Assembly (NCBI GenBank): GCA_028290305.1
Contig: JAQGKC010000444.1
Location: 1-9,245 of the forward strand
DNA: 9,245 nucleotides
Origin: Bradyrhizobium sp.
GTDB lineage: Bacteria > Pseudomonadota > Alphaproteobacteria > Rhizobiales > Xanthobacteraceae
Direction: 5' to 3'
In this document: positions 1 through 6,119 of the stretch, in pieces
How positions within the stretch are numbered: the stretch's first letter is position 1
How the letters are laid out: each line of letters opens with the position of its first letter
The notes under the pieces: generated by a model
What the model saw: only the letters and a program-made list of their open reading frames with translations
The model's database searches: none
What the model was told of the DNA's origin: nothing
Made by a program: the position numbers and the translations under genes

Positions 1-1528
1 ATTCCGCCCAGTCGAATTCTTCCTCAAGCTGATGAAAAGCGTCGTCGCCGATGGTTTCGGATTGGCGCAGCGCGAGGATCGATCGCCGCGCGGCGCCGAT
101 GGCGCGCCGCCGCAGCGGATCCGCCGGGAGTTCGCCGGTGGAAACCCCGCCATCGGGATCGCTGCCGGCGCGCAACAGCAGCGCACGGTATTCAAGTCTG
201 AGGATTTCGGCTGCTTCGGACGGGTCGCCGTCGATTTCATCCAGCGCCGCGCGATAGGCCACCGCGCGGGCGCGGTCGACTTCGGCGATCACCGGATTCT
301 CTTCCTTCAGCCGCAGCGCCGATATCAGCGGCCGCAATGTCGGGCCCTGGATGACCAGCGATCCCAGCACCACGGCAAACGCCGTCAACAGGATGAGATC
401 GCGATACGGAAAGCCTGGCGCCAACGCGTATGCCGCCGCCAGCGTGACGATGCCGCGCATGCCGCACCAGGCAACGACGAGGCCGCCCCGGAGGGTGGGC
501 GCGGCCATCGGCCTGCGCGGATGAAATCCGCGGCGCGCGATCGCCAGCTGCAAGACAATGTTGTAACACATCACCCAGGCGATGCGCGTGAAGATCACGG
601 CTGCGAGAACGCAGGCGGCCACCGCGCAGTATTTCAATCGGACCGGATCATCGAGCCGCGTCCAGATCGGCCGCAACTGCATCCCGATCAGCATGAACGC
701 CAGCACGTTGAGAACAAAGACGACGGTGTCCCACACCGCGTAGGACGGCACGCGCAGCCGCGCGGGCGTTCGTGCCGGCGCGGTGCGCGCAATGGTGATC
801 GCATAGGCGACGATGGTCAGAATTCCGGAGAGACCGATATGCTCGGCGACGATCCACACCGTGAAAGTGCCCGCGAACTGCACGATGATCGAGCTCGGCG
901 CATCCGTGATCCGTCTGGTCAGCAACATCGAAATTTTTGCAAAGAGATAGCCGGCCACCAAGCTGCCCGCCAACGCCAATACAATCGCGGGTGCAAACTC
1001 GTCCCACCTGAAATGCTGCACCACGGCCGCGCCGACGGCAACGCGATAGATCAGGAGCGCGCTGGCGTCGTTAAGCAGGCTTTCGCCCTCGAGGATCTTG
1101 AGGGTACGATATGGCAGCTTGATCTGCCGGAGGACGGCCGTTGCCGCGGCCGCGTCAGGCGGCGCCACGATAGCGCCGAGCGCGACTGCGGCCGCCCACG
1201 GCATGTCCGGCAGCAGCCAGTGGGCAAGCACCGCCACTGCAGCGGTGGTGAGGCCGACTGCGATGAATACCAGCGTCGAAACCGGCAGCCAGTTGTCCCT
1301 GAGATCGCGCAGCGAGGTGTCGAAGGCGGCGTCCAGCAGCACCGGCGCCACGAACAGCGCCAGGGCCAGATCAGGCTCCAGCGTCCAGGACGGTGCTGCC
1401 GGCACAAAGGCCAGCAGCATGCCGCCGATGGCGAGAAAAGTCGGATAGGGTACCTTTATCCGCCGGGCCAGCGCCGACAGCAGCACCGCGCCAAGCAGCA
1501 AGCCGATAAGCCATTCGAATGTCGTCAA
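1..1528 (-). CDS. CPA1-family Na+/H+ antiporter, C-terminus cut by window edge
   Basis: Inner-membrane monovalent cation/proton exchanger for pH and sodium balance. The reverse strand gives one uninterrupted frame of 509 codons. Nearly all of residues 1-400 is hydrophobic, in about 11-12 membrane segments. Visible family motifs are GAIVAPPDAAAA (119-128, with Asp125 the likely ion-binding acid), EGESLLNDASALL (147-159, Asn153/Asp154) and WCGMRGIVTLAAA (354-366, Arg358). A hydrophilic tail follows from about residue 405, ending in an acidic stretch at the window edge. Family members of this type are a little over 500 residues as I recall, so probably only a short tail is missing. I chose the TTG at 1526-1528 because TTFEWLIGLLLGAVLL then opens the first membrane helix directly, with a weak GGGA upstream. 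In-frame TTG and GTG codons lie farther upstream, so the start is uncertain. The gene is divergent from the TPR protein gene. The transported ion (Na+ or K+) cannot be read from sequence. Confidence 0.93.
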   Translation of the reverse strand, partial: MTTFEWLIGLLLGAVLLSALARRIKVPYPTFLAIGGMLLAFVPAAPSWTLEPDLALALFVAPVLLDAAFDTSLRDLRDNWLPVSTLVFIAVGLTTAAVAVLAHWLLPDMPWAAAVALGAIVAPPDAAAATAVLRQIKLPYRTLKILEGESLLNDASALLIYRVAVGAAVVQHFRWDEFAPAIVLALAGSLVAGYLFAKISMLLTRRITDAPSSIIVQFAGTFTVWIVAEHIGLSGILTIVAYAITIARTAPARTPARLRVPSYAVWDTVVFVLNVLAFMLIGMQLRPIWTRLDDPVRLKYCAVAACVLAAVIFTRIAWVMCYNIVLQLAIARRGFHPRRPMAAPTLRGGLVVAWCGMRGIVTLAAAYALAPGFPYRDLILLTAFAVVLGSLVIQGPTLRPLISALRLKEENPVIAEVDRARAVAYRAALDEIDGDPSEAAEILRLEYRALLLRAGSDPDGGVSTGELPADPLRRRAIGAARRSILALRQSETIGDDAFHQLEEEFDWAE

Positions 1529-1684
1529 ACCGTGATTCCCGTTGGTTGCGATCGATGTCGCCGTCAATCTAGCACCAAAATCCACAACCCATCTCCGCTC
1601 GAATTCCATCACGGTCCGATCCGCGCTACCATTTGCCGAGCTACCGCCCGTTCCGATATCGAAAGCTGCTCGCAGGACAAATTG

Positions 1685-2458
1685 ATGCGTTGTTTTACAT
1701 TCTCGATCCGGAACGCGGCTTTCGTTTCTGTCCTGTGGTCAGCGCTATCGCACGGCGCCTGCGCAACCGGTACGGATCCCGCCACTGTTCCGCAGATCGA
1801 CCCAGCGCCCTGCGTCGCTGCGATGGCGGCCAATGACGACGACCAAATCGTTACCCTTTGCGGCGCGCTGGTTGACAATGAGAAGACGTTGAAGGCCGAT
1901 CGCGTCAAGGCGCTGATCGCGCGCGCCGGTGTCTACGATCGCAAGGACCTGATCGACCGTGCCATCAGCGATTACGACGCCGCGCTGCGGCTCGATCCGA
2001 CGCTGGCCGATATCTTCAACGCCCGTGGTGAACTCTGGCGCAGAAAGGGCGACCGCCCCCGCGCGCTGCAGGATTTCGGCGCCGCGATCAAGCTGAACCC
2101 GGATTACCCCGCGGCAAGAGGTAATTACAAATCGCTGGCGCAGGAACTGGAGCGCCTGGGCGCGCTGATGGCGGTCAACGACAGACCGAGCTTCAATTGC
2201 GCCAATGCGCGGCGCGCAGCGGAAAAGGCGATCTGCGGCAATCCCGAGCTCGCCAATCTCGACCGCCAGATCAACGCCGTGAACACCAAAGTGGTCCGCG
2301 AAGCCACCAACGACAATCCGCGCGCCGGCCGCGCCATGCAGCGCGAGCAGGACGATTTCATTGCCCGCCGCAATGCCGCGTTCGGCCGGCCGGACTACGA
2401 TTTGCAGAAGGTCATGAGAGAGCGGCTGGGCCATTTGCTCGCGGTCGAGCGGAATTAG
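1685..2458 (+). CDS. Exported TPR protein with LprI-like (DUF1311) C-terminal domain
   Basis: Predicted secreted or periplasmic protein of 257 residues; exact function unknown. Residues 1-27 form a signal peptide (basic start, hydrophobic 11-22, likely cleavage after GACA). Residues 72-155 hold about two tetratricopeptide repeats, such as AISDYDAALRLDP (93-105) and ALQDFGAAIKLNP (127-139), which usually bind protein partners. Residues 170-251 match the lysozyme-inhibitor LprI-like pattern: Cys172, then EKAIC (180-184) and ELANLDRQI (188-196). The later conserved cysteines of that family are absent and Phe225 stands where Trp is usual, so lysozyme inhibition should not be assumed. The frame is open back to position 32, but that part is antisense to the antiporter. 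I start at ATG 1685 because AGGA lies 7 nt upstream and a signal peptide follows. A terminator follows the stop closely. Confidence 0.85.
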   Translation: MRCFTFSIRNAAFVSVLWSALSHGACATGTDPATVPQIDPAPCVAAMAANDDDQIVTLCGALVDNEKTLKADRVKALIARAGVYDRKDLIDRAISDYDAALRLDPTLADIFNARGELWRRKGDRPRALQDFGAAIKLNPDYPAARGNYKSLAQELERLGALMAVNDRPSFNCANARRAAEKAICGNPELANLDRQINAVNTKVVREATNDNPRAGRAMQREQDDFIARRNAAFGRPDYDLQKVMRERLGHLLAVERN

Positions 2459-2462
2459 GCCG

Positions 2463-2492
2463 CGTTGCGCCAGCCGGACGGCGCGACGTTTT
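2463..2492 (+). terminator. Intrinsic terminator after the TPR/LprI gene
   Basis: A 9-bp stem pairs CGTTGCGCC (2463-2471) with GGCGCGACG (2480-2488), with one U-G wobble and an 8-nt loop, followed at once by TTTT (2489-2492). It begins 4 nt after the TAA-type stop codon ending at 2458. The T-tract is short, but the GC-rich stem and position fit a rho-independent terminator separating this gene from prpE. Confidence 0.65.
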
Positions 2493-2496
2493 CACC

Positions 2497-2524
2497 TTGA
2501 ATTATCGGGACATCCCGTGACAAT
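2497..2524 (+). promoter_or_regulatory. Possible sigma-70-type promoter for prpE
   Basis: TTGAAT (2497-2502) and GACAAT (2519-2524) are spaced by 16 bp, each matching 4 of 6 consensus positions. They lie just after the terminator and about 90 bp before the prpE start. Such matches are common by chance, so this is only a candidate; the alternative is a promoter with no recognisable boxes. Confidence 0.25.
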
Positions 2525-2554
2525 GCGGACGCATAAATCGCGACTGCGACCCAT

Positions 2555-2589
2555 CCCGTCATGCCCGCGACAAACGCGGGCATGACGGG
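2555..2589. repeat. Perfect 15-bp palindromic repeat in the prpE leader
   Basis: CCCGTCATGCCCGCG (2555-2569) and its exact reverse complement (2575-2589) flank a 5-nt loop ACAAA. There is no T-tract after it, so it is not a typical terminator. It resembles the short dispersed GTCATGCCCGCG-type palindromes I recall from Nitrobacteraceae intergenic regions. It ends 27 nt before the prpE start codon, just upstream of its ribosome binding site, so any transcript starting upstream would carry it as a stable hairpin. Confidence 0.85.
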
Positions 2590-2616
2590 GAATGAGGTGG
2601 CTGCGGGAGAAACGCC

Positions 2617-4527
2617 ATGAATATCCAGCACAACAGCCGGTATCACGAGGTTCATGCCCGCTCGCTGAGCGATCCCGAGGGTTTTTGGGGCGAGGCCGCG
2701 CGGGAAATCGACTGGATCGAGCCGGCGAAGAAAATCTTCGATCCGGGAATCGGACTTTACGGCCGCTGGTTCTCAGGCGCCGTGGTCAACACCTGCTACA
2801 ATGCGCTCGACCGTCATGTCGCCGGCGGACGCGCCGAACAAGTGGCGCTGATCCACGACTCGCCGCTTTCGGGCAGCGTCACCAAACTCACTTACGCACA
2901 GATGCTGCAAGAGGTGAAAACGCTCGCCGCCATCATGCAGGATTTCGGCGTTGCCAAGGGCGACCGCGTCATCCTCTATATGCCGATGGTGCCGGAAGCC
3001 ATGATCGCGATGCTGGCCTGTGCGCGGATCGGCGCGGTGCACAGTGTGGTGTTCGGCGGCTTCGCCGCGAAGGAGCTGGCGACGCGGATCGAGGACGCCA
3101 AACCGAAACTGATCTTCTCGGCGAGCTGCGGGCTCGAGCCCGGCCGCATCGTGCAATACAAGCCGCTGCTCGACGAGGCGATCAGACTTTCAAGCGTCAA
3201 GCCGCAGGCCTGCATCATCCTGCAGCGGCCGCAGCAGGGCTGCGATCTCGTCGCCGGCCGCGATCACGACTGGACCGAACTGCGCGCCAAGGCTGTTGCC
3301 GCGAAAAAAACCGCCGACTGCGTGCCGGTCAAGGCAACCGATCCGCTCTATATCCTCTACACGTCGGGCACCACGGGCAAGCCTAAGGGCGTGGTGCGCG
3401 ACAATGGCGGGCATCTGGTTGCGCTGAAATGGTCGATGTTCAATCTCTACGGCGTCAAGCCCGGTGAGGTCTGGTGGTGCGGCTCCGACATCGGCTGGGT
3501 GGTCGGCCACAGCTACATCATCTATGCGCCGCTGTTTCACGGCGCGACCTCGATCATGTACGAAGGCAAGCCGATCGGCACCCCGGATGCCGGTGCGTTC
3601 TGGCGGGTGATATCGGAACACAAGGCGGTGGCGTTCTTCACCGCGCCGACCGCCTTCCGTGCCATCCGCAAGGAAGATCCGGATGGCACATTCATCCGCC
3701 ACTACGATCTGTCGAAATTCCGCACGCTGTTTCTCGCCGGTGAGCGCGCCGATCCGCCGACGGTGGAGTGGGCCGAGCAGCAATTGAAGGTGCCGGTGAT
3801 CGATCACTGGTGGCAGACCGAAACCGGCTGGTGCATCGCCGGCAATCCGGTGGGGCTGGGCATTCTGCCGGTGAAGCACGGCTCGCCGACGGCGCCGATG
3901 CCGGGCTATCAGGTCGACGTCGTCGACGAAGCGGCAAAGCCGCTGCCCGCGGGCACCATGGGCTCGATCGTGATCAAGCTGCCGATGCCGCCCGCCTGCC
4001 TGCCGACCCTGTGGGAGCAGGACGAACGCTGCAAGGAAGCCTACTTCAATGAGTTTCCCGGCTACTACAAAACCTCCGACGCCGGGTACAAGGATGAGGA
4101 CGGCTATATCTATGTGATGGGCCGCACCGACGACATCATCAACGTTGCCGGACACCGGCTGTCCACCGGCGGCATGGAAGAGATTCTCGCCAGCCATCCC
4201 GACGTCGCCGAATGCGCCGTGCTCGGCATCAAGGATGCGATCAAGGGCGAGGTGCCCTGCGGCTTCCTGGTGCTCAAGGCCGGCGTGACGCGCGGCCATG
4301 CCGAGGTGGAGAAAGACGTGGTGGCGCTGGTGCGCGACAAACTCGGCCCGGTGGCGGCGTTCAAGCTCGCGATCACGGTGGCGCGGCTGCCGAAGACCCG
4401 CTCCGGAAAGATCCTGCGCGGCACCATCAAGAAGATCGCCGATGGCGACACATGGACAATGCCCGCGACCATCGAGGATCCCAAGGTGCTTGAGGAGATC
4501 GGCGAAGCGTTGAAGGGACGGGTGTGA
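2617..4527 (+). CDS. prpE: PrpE-type propionyl-CoA (short-chain acyl-CoA) synthetase
   Basis: Cytoplasmic AMP-forming ligase that activates propionate (probably also acetate) to the CoA thioester through an acyl-adenylate. The 636 residues match the usual family length. Visible motifs: phosphate loop YTSGTTGKPKG (248-258), WWQTETGW (398-405), ribose-binding Asp488 in YKTSD, hinge GRTDD (502-506), and catalytic Lys598 in RSGKILRG, the lysine that is reversibly acetylated in this family. Trp399 sits where acetyl/propionyl-CoA synthetases use Trp to close a small acid pocket, which argues for C2-C3 acids. The stretches YEGKPIGTPDAGAFWRVISE and GNPVGLGILPVKHGS resemble PrpE and mammalian ACSS3 more than Acs. 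The ATG has GGGAGA 6 nt upstream. No other prp genes are beside it, so it appears to be a stand-alone gene. Acetate as the main substrate is the chief alternative. Confidence 0.92.
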   Translation: MNIQHNSRYHEVHARSLSDPEGFWGEAAREIDWIEPAKKIFDPGIGLYGRWFSGAVVNTCYNALDRHVAGGRAEQVALIHDSPLSGSVTKLTYAQMLQEVKTLAAIMQDFGVAKGDRVILYMPMVPEAMIAMLACARIGAVHSVVFGGFAAKELATRIEDAKPKLIFSASCGLEPGRIVQYKPLLDEAIRLSSVKPQACIILQRPQQGCDLVAGRDHDWTELRAKAVAAKKTADCVPVKATDPLYILYTSGTTGKPKGVVRDNGGHLVALKWSMFNLYGVKPGEVWWCGSDIGWVVGHSYIIYAPLFHGATSIMYEGKPIGTPDAGAFWRVISEHKAVAFFTAPTAFRAIRKEDPDGTFIRHYDLSKFRTLFLAGERADPPTVEWAEQQLKVPVIDHWWQTETGWCIAGNPVGLGILPVKHGSPTAPMPGYQVDVVDEAAKPLPAGTMGSIVIKLPMPPACLPTLWEQDERCKEAYFNEFPGYYKTSDAGYKDEDGYIYVMGRTDDIINVAGHRLSTGGMEEILASHPDVAECAVLGIKDAIKGEVPCGFLVLKAGVTRGHAEVEKDVVALVRDKLGPVAAFKLAITVARLPKTRSGKILRGTIKKIADGDTWTMPATIEDPKVLEEIGEALKGRV

Positions 4528-4556
4528 TCCTTCTGTCTTGGATTGACTCAACATTT

Positions 4557-4683
4557 GTCATTCCGGGATGCGCCTTTTGGCGCAGGCCCGGAATCCATAT
4601 TCCCTGCAGGGGTTATGGATTTCGGGCTTCGCTCGCAAGGGCTCGCGCCCTCAGACGCGCCAATTGGCGCGTCGGGGAATGAC
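4557..4683. repeat. REP-like dispersed palindromic repeat, 127 bp
   Basis: The ends are inverted: GTCATTCC (4557-4564) and GGAATGAC (4676-4683). An inner hairpin pairs CCGGAATCCATA (around 4588-4599) with TATGGATTTCGG (around 4614-4625), with one G-U position, across a TTCCCTGCAGGGGT centre. GCGCC/GGCGC-type mini-stems sit on both sides. I recognise this from memory as a common intergenic repeat of Bradyrhizobium and Rhodopseudomonas genomes. It begins 29 nt after the prpE stop and may stabilise or end that transcript. Short open frames across it on both strands are not genes. It fills most of the 245-bp gap 4528-4772; the rest, 4684-4772, is more AT-rich and probably holds the promoter of the next gene. 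Confidence 0.85.
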
Positions 4684-4772
4684 GATGAACCTGAAGCAGT
4701 CATGGACTTACAAACCTCGCAATTAAGTCTAAACAATTCACGGCACTGCAAGTTGCGAATACAGGACTATTC

Positions 4773-5057
4773 ATGCGACTAAAAACTCCGGCACATCTGA
4801 TCGCGCTGACACTCACCGCGCTGACACTCGCCGCGCTGGCGCTCTCCGCCTGCGCGCGCCGCAGCGATATACCCGTCTCCAGTCTCGGCGAGGATGACGA
4901 TGCGATCTGCCGCGCCAACAATGTTCAGGTCGGTTCGCCCGAATATGTCGCCTGCCGCAAGGATCGCGACGTGATCCGCAGCAACGCCGCCTCACGCGCC
5001 GATCGTCGTCAGCGCGATCTCGGCGAATACATGCTGAACCATCCGGACCACCCCTAA
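4773..5057 (+). CDS. Small lipoprotein of unknown function
   Basis: A 94-residue predicted lipoprotein. Residues 1-26 are a lipoprotein signal peptide with lipobox LSAC (24-27), so Cys27 should be lipidated after cleavage. The mature part is about 68 residues, hydrophilic and highly charged. It contains a spaced pair Cys46 and Cys61 in the pattern DDDAICRANN ... GSPEYVACRKDRD, which recalls a C-x(n)-G-x-x-Y-x-x-CR motif seen in many small rhizobial lipoproteins; the two cysteines could form a disulfide. The basic C-terminal part (DRRQRDLGEYML) may be helical. The ATG has AGGA 6 nt upstream. Residue Asp28 is not present after the Cys (Ala28 instead), so retention in the inner membrane is not suggested and outer-membrane sorting is likely. 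The hydrophobic core of the signal peptide is encoded by a tandem repeat. Confidence 0.8.
   Translation: MRLKTPAHLIALTLTALTLAALALSACARRSDIPVSSLGEDDDAICRANNVQVGSPEYVACRKDRDVIRSNAASRADRRQRDLGEYMLNHPDHP
4803..4847 (+). repeat. Three 15-bp tandem repeats inside the lipoprotein signal peptide
   Basis: Three units of 15 bp: GCGCTGACACTCACC, GCGCTGACACTCGCC and the more diverged GCGCTGGCGCTCTCC. They encode ALTLT, ALTLA and ALALS, which together make the hydrophobic core leading into the lipobox. Because the unit is five codons, gain or loss of a copy would keep the frame and only change the length of the hydrophobic segment. Confidence 0.85.
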
Positions 5058-5157
5058 TGTGCGTCGTCCCGGAGGCGCGAACTCTTGCGAGCCTCGAAGG
5101 ATGAGGTTTCGTGCAGAGCCGTTGTCAGTGTAGCTCGACGGCAATCAGGAGGCCATC

Positions 5158-5364
5158 ATGAACGAAGACGTCTTCAACACCAGCCTGCGCAAATTTCTCA
5201 AGAAGGTCGGCATCACCTCGCAACGCGAAATCGAGAAGGCCGTGCGCGATGCGGTGGAAGCCGGCCGTCTCAAGGGCAATGAGAAGCTGCCGGCCAAAAT
5301 GGTTCTCACCCTCGGCGGCGTCAGCCTCACGCATGAGATATCAGACGAGATCGAACTCGGCTAG
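5158..5364 (+). CDS. DUF6494 family small protein
   Basis: A 68-residue cytoplasmic protein without signal peptide or membrane segment; function unknown. I recognise the sequence pattern as DUF6494: MNEDVFNTSLRKFLKKVGI at the start, then SQREIEKAVRDAV, NEKLPAKMVLTLGGV and a terminal THEISDEIELG. The first 40 residues look helical and basic; the last 25 look like two or three beta strands ending acidic. Start choice is firm: AGGAGG (5147-5152) lies 5 nt before the ATG, the strongest ribosome binding site in the window, suggesting good expression. It lies 100 bp after the lipoprotein gene and 54 bp before the PhnA-domain gene, so co-transcription with the latter is possible. Confidence 0.85.
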   Translation: MNEDVFNTSLRKFLKKVGITSQREIEKAVRDAVEAGRLKGNEKLPAKMVLTLGGVSLTHEISDEIELG

Positions 5365-5418
5365 ACTCGGCCGGCGCATCCTCGATTATTCAACGCGCGC
5401 ACGCGTAGAAGGCAATGC

Positions 5419-5637
5419 ATGGACATCAAGGTCAGGGATTCAAACGGCGCGCTTCTCGCGGAGGGCGACACCGTCACGCTGATCAAGGACCTGAAGCTGA
5501 AGGGTTCCTCTATTGTGCTGAAGCGCGGTACCGTGATCAAAAACATCCGCCTCACCGACGACGCGGACGAAATCGAGGGGCGCACCGACAAGATCAAGGG
5601 CCTGGTGCTGCGCACCGAGTTCTTGAAGAAGGCGTGA
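5419..5637 (+). CDS. Stand-alone PhnA-domain protein (YjdM C-terminal domain)
   Basis: A 72-residue cytoplasmic protein matching only the C-terminal domain of the PhnA/YjdM family, a small SH3-like beta barrel. The matched core is DSNGALLAEGDTVTLIKDLK (7-26), then KGSSIVLKRGT (28-38), IKNIRL (40-45) and LRTEFLKK (64-71). The N-terminal zinc ribbon of full-length YjdM, about 110 residues in E. coli, is absent: there are no cysteines. The old name alkylphosphonate uptake protein came from gene position in E. coli and does not establish a phosphonate role; no other phn genes are nearby. GAAGG lies 6 nt before the ATG. An overlapping ATG at 5415 is in another frame and lacks support. It converges on the 71-residue membrane protein gene with a 50-bp gap, in which I see no clear terminator. 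Confidence 0.85.
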   Translation: MDIKVRDSNGALLAEGDTVTLIKDLKLKGSSIVLKRGTVIKNIRLTDDADEIEGRTDKIKGLVLRTEFLKKA

Positions 5638-5687
5638 GGGGATGCCGTAGTTGGCGGTGCAAATTATGCACGTCGTCAAGGCCGGCG

Positions 5688-5903
5688 TCAGTGCGCGAGG
5701 CTGCCGAGCTTGGCGCCGATGGCGACGATCAGCATCGCGCTGGCGGCATAGGCGAGATATTCGGGATGATGGCAAAACATCTGCGATGTCGAGCAGACGT
5801 CGCCGGCCCAGGATGTCCCGATGGAAATCTGGGTGGCTGCCTCCCAGAACAGGAATGCGGCTCCGCCGAGCAACGCCGCTACGAGAAAAGAAATTCCTGC
5901 CAT
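5688..5903 (-). CDS. Small two-helix membrane protein of unknown function
   Basis: A 71-residue hypothetical protein. Two hydrophobic segments, about 4-22 (ISFLVAALLGGAAFLFWEA) and 49-67, flank a loop of about 25 residues with GDVCSTSQMFCHHPEYLAY (35-53). The loop carries Cys37, Cys44, His45 and His46, which could form a disulfide or bind a metal. The frame is open to 6065, giving 125 residues, but the first 54 are polar and unlike the rest. I start at ATG 5901-5903 because the hydrophobic helix then begins at once; the upstream AGGG is a weak and somewhat distant ribosome binding site. That the compositional break falls exactly at this ATG supports the choice. It appears monocistronic, about 216 bp downstream of the trcR stop. 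Not recognised as a named family. Confidence 0.65.
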   Translation of the reverse strand: MAGISFLVAALLGGAAFLFWEAATQISIGTSWAGDVCSTSQMFCHHPEYLAYAASAMLIVAIGAKLGSLAH

Positions 5904-5925
5904 TCGCGATTCGCCCTGATTCTGG

Positions 5926-5965
5926 CGGACTATGCATCTTGTCCGAGAGAAAGTAATCCGGACAA
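5926..5965. promoter_or_regulatory. Inverted-repeat cluster upstream of the 71-residue membrane protein gene
   Basis: TTGTCCG (5939-5945) and CGGACAA (5959-5965) form a perfect 7-bp inverted repeat with a 13-bp spacer. A third copy of the core, CGGAC (5926-5930), pairs with the GTCCG at 5941-5945 in a second dyad. The cluster lies 23-62 bp upstream of the start at 5903, where a promoter or operator would be expected. On the minus strand TTGTCC could serve as a -35 box, but no convincing -10 follows. The remaining gap up to 6119 shows nothing else I can support. Confidence 0.4.
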
Positions 5966-6119
5966 TTGCGGAATCTGCGCGGGCATTGACGATCGTCCGC
6001 GACGGTTCAACCGTCATCATTCTGTCATCGGGCTCGCCGGAGGCGAGATCCCGTGAGAACAGCAATCACATTGGCGCAGCGCCGTGTGCTGCCCGCATCG
6101 GAACGCCTCTGCGGCGCCC

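Noticed and set aside
32..1684. Long plus-strand coding region continuous with the TPR gene
   Set aside because: It is antisense to a clear antiporter gene, has no recognisable domain or sensible composition, and the TPR gene has its own ribosome binding site and signal peptide at 1685.
3190..4554. 454-codon minus-strand open frame
   Set aside because: It lies entirely opposite prpE, whose motifs are all intact; composition rich in Arg, His and Asp is that of an antisense shadow.
4543..4782. Short open frames over the 4557-4683 region on both strands
   Set aside because: They are translations of a palindromic repeat; the two strands give similar peptides because the DNA is self-complementary.
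5657..5671. GTGCA-AATTA-TGCAC as a terminator between the converging genes
   Set aside because: A 5-bp stem without T-tract on either strand is too weak.
5904..6065. N-terminal extension of the 71-residue membrane protein
   Set aside because: The extension is polar, covers the inverted-repeat cluster and lacks a ribosome binding site; the hydrophobic helix begins exactly at ATG 5903.
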